Shown here: positions 18,565 to 20,919 of the stretch, piece by piece | Position numbering within the stretch: the first letter of the stretch is position 1 | How the letters are laid out: each line of letters starts with the position of its first letter | IMG/VR virus record: IMGVR_UViG_3300028810_000014 | Span: 1-20,919 of that record | Length of the DNA: 20,919 nt | From: a virus | Direction: 5' to 3' (one strand) | The notes under the pieces: generated by a model | Databases searched by the model: none | Seen by the model: only the letters and a program-made list of their open reading frames with translations | What the model was told of the DNA's origin: nothing | Position numbers and translations under genes: made by a program

Positions 18565-20064
18565 ATGGCCGTAGAGTTCACCCCCTATTCCACCGGGGAG
18601 TCATTGTTCGGCACCAAGCCGTCATGGGTGGCCGACCCGCTGGACCAGAAACGACTAATGTCGTACGCGTTGTACGAGATGATCTACTGGAACGTCCCCG
18701 AGGTGTTCCGGTTGACCCAACGCGGGACCGACGATAAACCAATCTACGTGCCCGCTGGCCGGACAATCATCGACACGTCCAACCGGTATACCGCGCCGGG
18801 CTATTCGGTCGCTGTGAGCAATCTGACGGGCGGTCCGGACAGTGCCGACGTGCAGGCCGCGCGTATGACGTTGTCGGATCTCATGGCCCGTGAGCGGTTC
18901 AAGAGCAAGTTCCGGGGTGCGAAGCGGTATTGTCAGATTCAGGGGGATTGGATCTGGCATGTCACCGCCAACCCGGAGAAGCCCGTGGGCACCCGGTTGT
19001 CTATGACGGTGGTGGACCCCGGGCATTACTTCCCAGTGCAGGATCCCGAGAACGTTGATCGGGTCATCGCCGTGTTCTTGGCCGAATTGGTGACGCAGGG
19101 AAATGACCAGTTCGTTCGCCGGGTTTGCTATCGTAAGATGGCGGCTACCGCGACAGCACCGGCTCAAATCTTCGTTGAGGAGGGGTTGTTCGAGGTCGAT
19201 AACTGGCAAGACCTCGAGGTGCAGCCCGAGGAGGTCATACGACCGCTGACGCAGTTGCCCCCGGAGATCACGGCCATCCCGGTGTACCACACCAAGAACT
19301 TTGAAGAGCCGGGTAACCCGTTCGGATCGTCTGAGATCCGGGGTATGGAGCGGATCATCTCCGGCCTGCACCAGACCATGAGCGACGAGGACTTGACGCT
19401 GGCCCTGAACGGCCTGGGTATGTACGTCACCGACGCTCCTCGCCCGGTTGACTCCGAGACCAAACGTCCTGTCGCATGGCAACTCGGCCCGGGGCGTGTG
19501 GTCCAGGTACCCACGGCTAACCCTCCGCACAAGTTCGAGCGGGTTTCCGGGGTGTCCGATGTCACGCCGTACGGTGATCACTACACTCGGCTCTGGGACG
19601 CTATCAAGCAGGCCACCGGTTCGCCGGACGTGGCGATCGGTACCGTGGATGTGGCTATTGCCCAGTCCGGCATCGCTTTGGCTCTGCAACTGTCGCCGAT
19701 CGTCGCCAAGTCGTCCGAGAAAAATGACCTGATTGCTGAGTCACATGACCAGATGTGGTTCGACATCACGAACATGTGGTATCCGGCGTACGAGGAGACC
19801 ACGTTCACCGAGGTAAAGACAGAGTCGGTGTTCGCCGATGCCGTGCCGGTTGACCGTGAGACCAGGTTCAAGGAATTGAACGACATGCTGGCCGGTGGTG
19901 TGATCGATGATCAGTACTACCGGGACGAGGCAACCAAGCTCGGTTACAAGTTCCCAGAAAACATGGCGACGCGTGCGGCTACGTGGCGTCAGTCACAGCA
20001 ACCGGTTGACCCGTTCGCCACCCGGGTAGATGCGGAAACGGCGGAGGACGATGGCCCTGCCTAA
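18565..20064 (+). CDS. Phage portal protein
   Basis: 499 residues. ATG 18565 starts one base after the TerL stop; GTAGG lies just upstream. The portal forms the dodecameric ring at one vertex through which DNA enters. Supporting features: a length of about 500, an N-terminal region with an MIYWNVPEVFRLTQRG helix, SMTVVDPGHYFPVQDP, a central IPVYHTKNF and GNPFGSSEIRGMERII (typical of siphovirus portals, the latter ahead of the crown/stem), and a helical C-terminus. Order after TerL and before a MuF protein confirms it. It overlaps the next gene by 14 nt. Confidence 0.92.
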   Translation: MAVEFTPYSTGESLFGTKPSWVADPLDQKRLMSYALYEMIYWNVPEVFRLTQRGTDDKPIYVPAGRTIIDTSNRYTAPGYSVAVSNLTGGPDSADVQAARMTLSDLMARERFKSKFRGAKRYCQIQGDWIWHVTANPEKPVGTRLSMTVVDPGHYFPVQDPENVDRVIAVFLAELVTQGNDQFVRRVCYRKMAATATAPAQIFVEEGLFEVDNWQDLEVQPEEVIRPLTQLPPEITAIPVYHTKNFEEPGNPFGSSEIRGMERIISGLHQTMSDEDLTLALNGLGMYVTDAPRPVDSETKRPVAWQLGPGRVVQVPTANPPHKFERVSGVSDVTPYGDHYTRLWDAIKQATGSPDVAIGTVDVAIAQSGIALALQLSPIVAKSSEKNDLIAESHDQMWFDITNMWYPAYEETTFTEVKTESVFADAVPVDRETRFKELNDMLAGGVIDDQYYRDEATKLGYKFPENMATRAATWRQSQQPVDPFATRVDAETAEDDGPA

Positions 20065-20919
20065 ACCTTTTGGGGACTACATACGCACCCAGAAGAAGTA
20101 TGACGCCGTAATCATGCGCATACTTGAGCAGGCAGCGATCGCGATAGAAAGTCGATTGAAGAGATTGGGAACTACCGGGTTCTCTGCGAGCATTCGGGCA
20201 GCCCAGTTGCGATTGGCCCTTGCCGAGATCCGGTTAGACCAGCGGGACATGTGGCTTTCTCTGGGTGACGTCATCCGGGCGGGCCAGATTGAAGCGGCCC
20301 TGATCGCGGTGGACGACATGGACCGCATCAATCGGGTGTTGTACGCGTCGCTGCCGGATGATGCCGCCAAGATGTTGGCTGCCTCGGTCCGGGAGACTGC
20401 CCGATCCGGCATTAAATCGCTGTACGCTCGGAAGCCGATAGCCATCTCGCAAAAGGTGATGATCGTACCGAGCACGGCAGTTGCCGAGGCCATCGAGGAG
20501 ATTATTCAATCGTCGCTGGCGGCTGGCCTTTCGGCCAAAGAATTTGCCCAAACGGTTAGATCTTACATCTCACCCCGCACGCCTGGGGGTGCGTCATACG
20601 CGGCTTCACGGATCGCGCGCACCGAGATAAACAACGCGTTCCATGAGCGACAGATAGCCCAGATGGATTCGCCGGGGGTGCTGGCCGCGAAGTGGAACCT
20701 GTCGGGATCACACCGTAAACCGGATGACTGCAATAAGTTTGCGGAGACCGATCAGTACGACATGGGGGCTGGGATATTCCCTCGGGGCAAGGTGCCCAAG
20801 AAGCCTCACCCGCATTGTCTGTGTTACCTGACGATGGTAACGATGTCTCCCGAGGAGTTCGTTGCTGGTCTGAGGTCGGGCAAGTTCGACGATGAACTGC
20901 GCAAGCGGTTCAACACCAA
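20051..20919 (+). CDS. MuF-type head morphogenesis protein, C-terminus cut by window edge
   Basis: 289 residues visible, open at the right edge. GGAGGACG precedes ATG 20051 inside the portal gene. The N-terminal ~170 residues are helical. The MuF-like domain shows RIARTEINNAFHERQ from 187, SGSHRKPDDC ending at C227, and the closing HPHCLC (H253, C256, C258). MuF proteins sit in the head in a few copies per virion and sometimes carry C-terminal toxin or enzyme domains, which would lie beyond this window. Confidence 0.9.
   Translation, partial: MALPKPFGDYIRTQKKYDAVIMRILEQAAIAIESRLKRLGTTGFSASIRAAQLRLALAEIRLDQRDMWLSLGDVIRAGQIEAALIAVDDMDRINRVLYASLPDDAAKMLAASVRETARSGIKSLYARKPIAISQKVMIVPSTAVAEAIEEIIQSSLAAGLSAKEFAQTVRSYISPRTPGGASYAASRIARTEINNAFHERQIAQMDSPGVLAAKWNLSGSHRKPDDCNKFAETDQYDMGAGIFPRGKVPKKPHPHCLCYLTMVTMSPEEFVAGLRSGKFDDELRKRFNT

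Noticed and set aside
18655-19689. 344-codon minus-strand frame
   Set aside because: Antisense shadow of the portal gene, a usual by-product of GC-rich coding DNA.
1-20919. tRNA genes, CRISPR arrays, insertion sequences, integrase and att sites
   Set aside because: Scanning by eye found no T-loop-like GGTTCGAAT context with a cloverleaf, no regularly spaced repeats with unique spacers, and no transposase or recombinase motifs.

Overview
The window looks like part of the genome of a tailed (siphovirus-type) phage of a GC-rich actinobacterium. The evidence is a terminase large subunit, portal and MuF-type head protein in canonical order at the right end, a phage SNF2-type helicase and primase-polymerase at the left, a WhiB-family iron-sulfur regulator (a family confined to actinobacteria and their phages), an actinobacterial-type ThyX, frequent GTG starts, and almost no intergenic space. 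The host genus cannot be read from the sequence. No tRNA, integrase, insertion sequence or CRISPR array was seen.

Left part (1-2152, minus strand): a zinc-ribbon protein, a small helical protein and a SNF2-like helicase that runs off the left edge. A short divergent promoter region (2153-2233) separates them from a plus-strand ribbon-helix-helix (RHH) protein that overlaps a 710-aa primase-polymerase/RepA-type ATPase (2234-4544). After the primase comes the largest non-coding stretch (4545-5023). It holds four copies of one inverted-repeat arm, a C9/G6 tract and a strongly G-rich, quadruplex-prone segment, which makes it the best candidate for a replication origin or a major regulatory site.

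Middle (5024-13720): a dense train of small plus-strand genes with 1-4 nt stop/start overlaps and good Shine-Dalgarno sites. About twenty of them encode single-membrane-segment proteins of only 25-56 residues. Fourteen lie between 9582 and 11758, with nine of these in two uninterrupted runs. Between them are soluble proteins of unknown function, an MmpS-like secreted protein, WhiB, and several Cys/His-rich proteins. The train is cut by three strong hairpin terminators (6671, 8040, 12289). One minus-strand gene for a DUF2637-like membrane protein (8083-8706) has its own promoter and is closed by a bidirectional terminator.

Right part (13680-20919): ThyX, two unknown proteins, a leader with repeats and a promoter-like sequence, then a probable small terminase subunit with a TTG start, two Cys-rich proteins, a short acidic protein, TerL, portal and a MuF-type head morphogenesis protein that runs off the right edge. 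The likely logic is replication and gene control on the left, host or membrane interaction functions in the middle, nucleotide supply by ThyX, then DNA packaging and head assembly.

The most unusual element is the membrane micro-protein cluster. Most of its genes are below usual gene-calling length, and the membrane topology predicted by charge appears to switch along the cluster.
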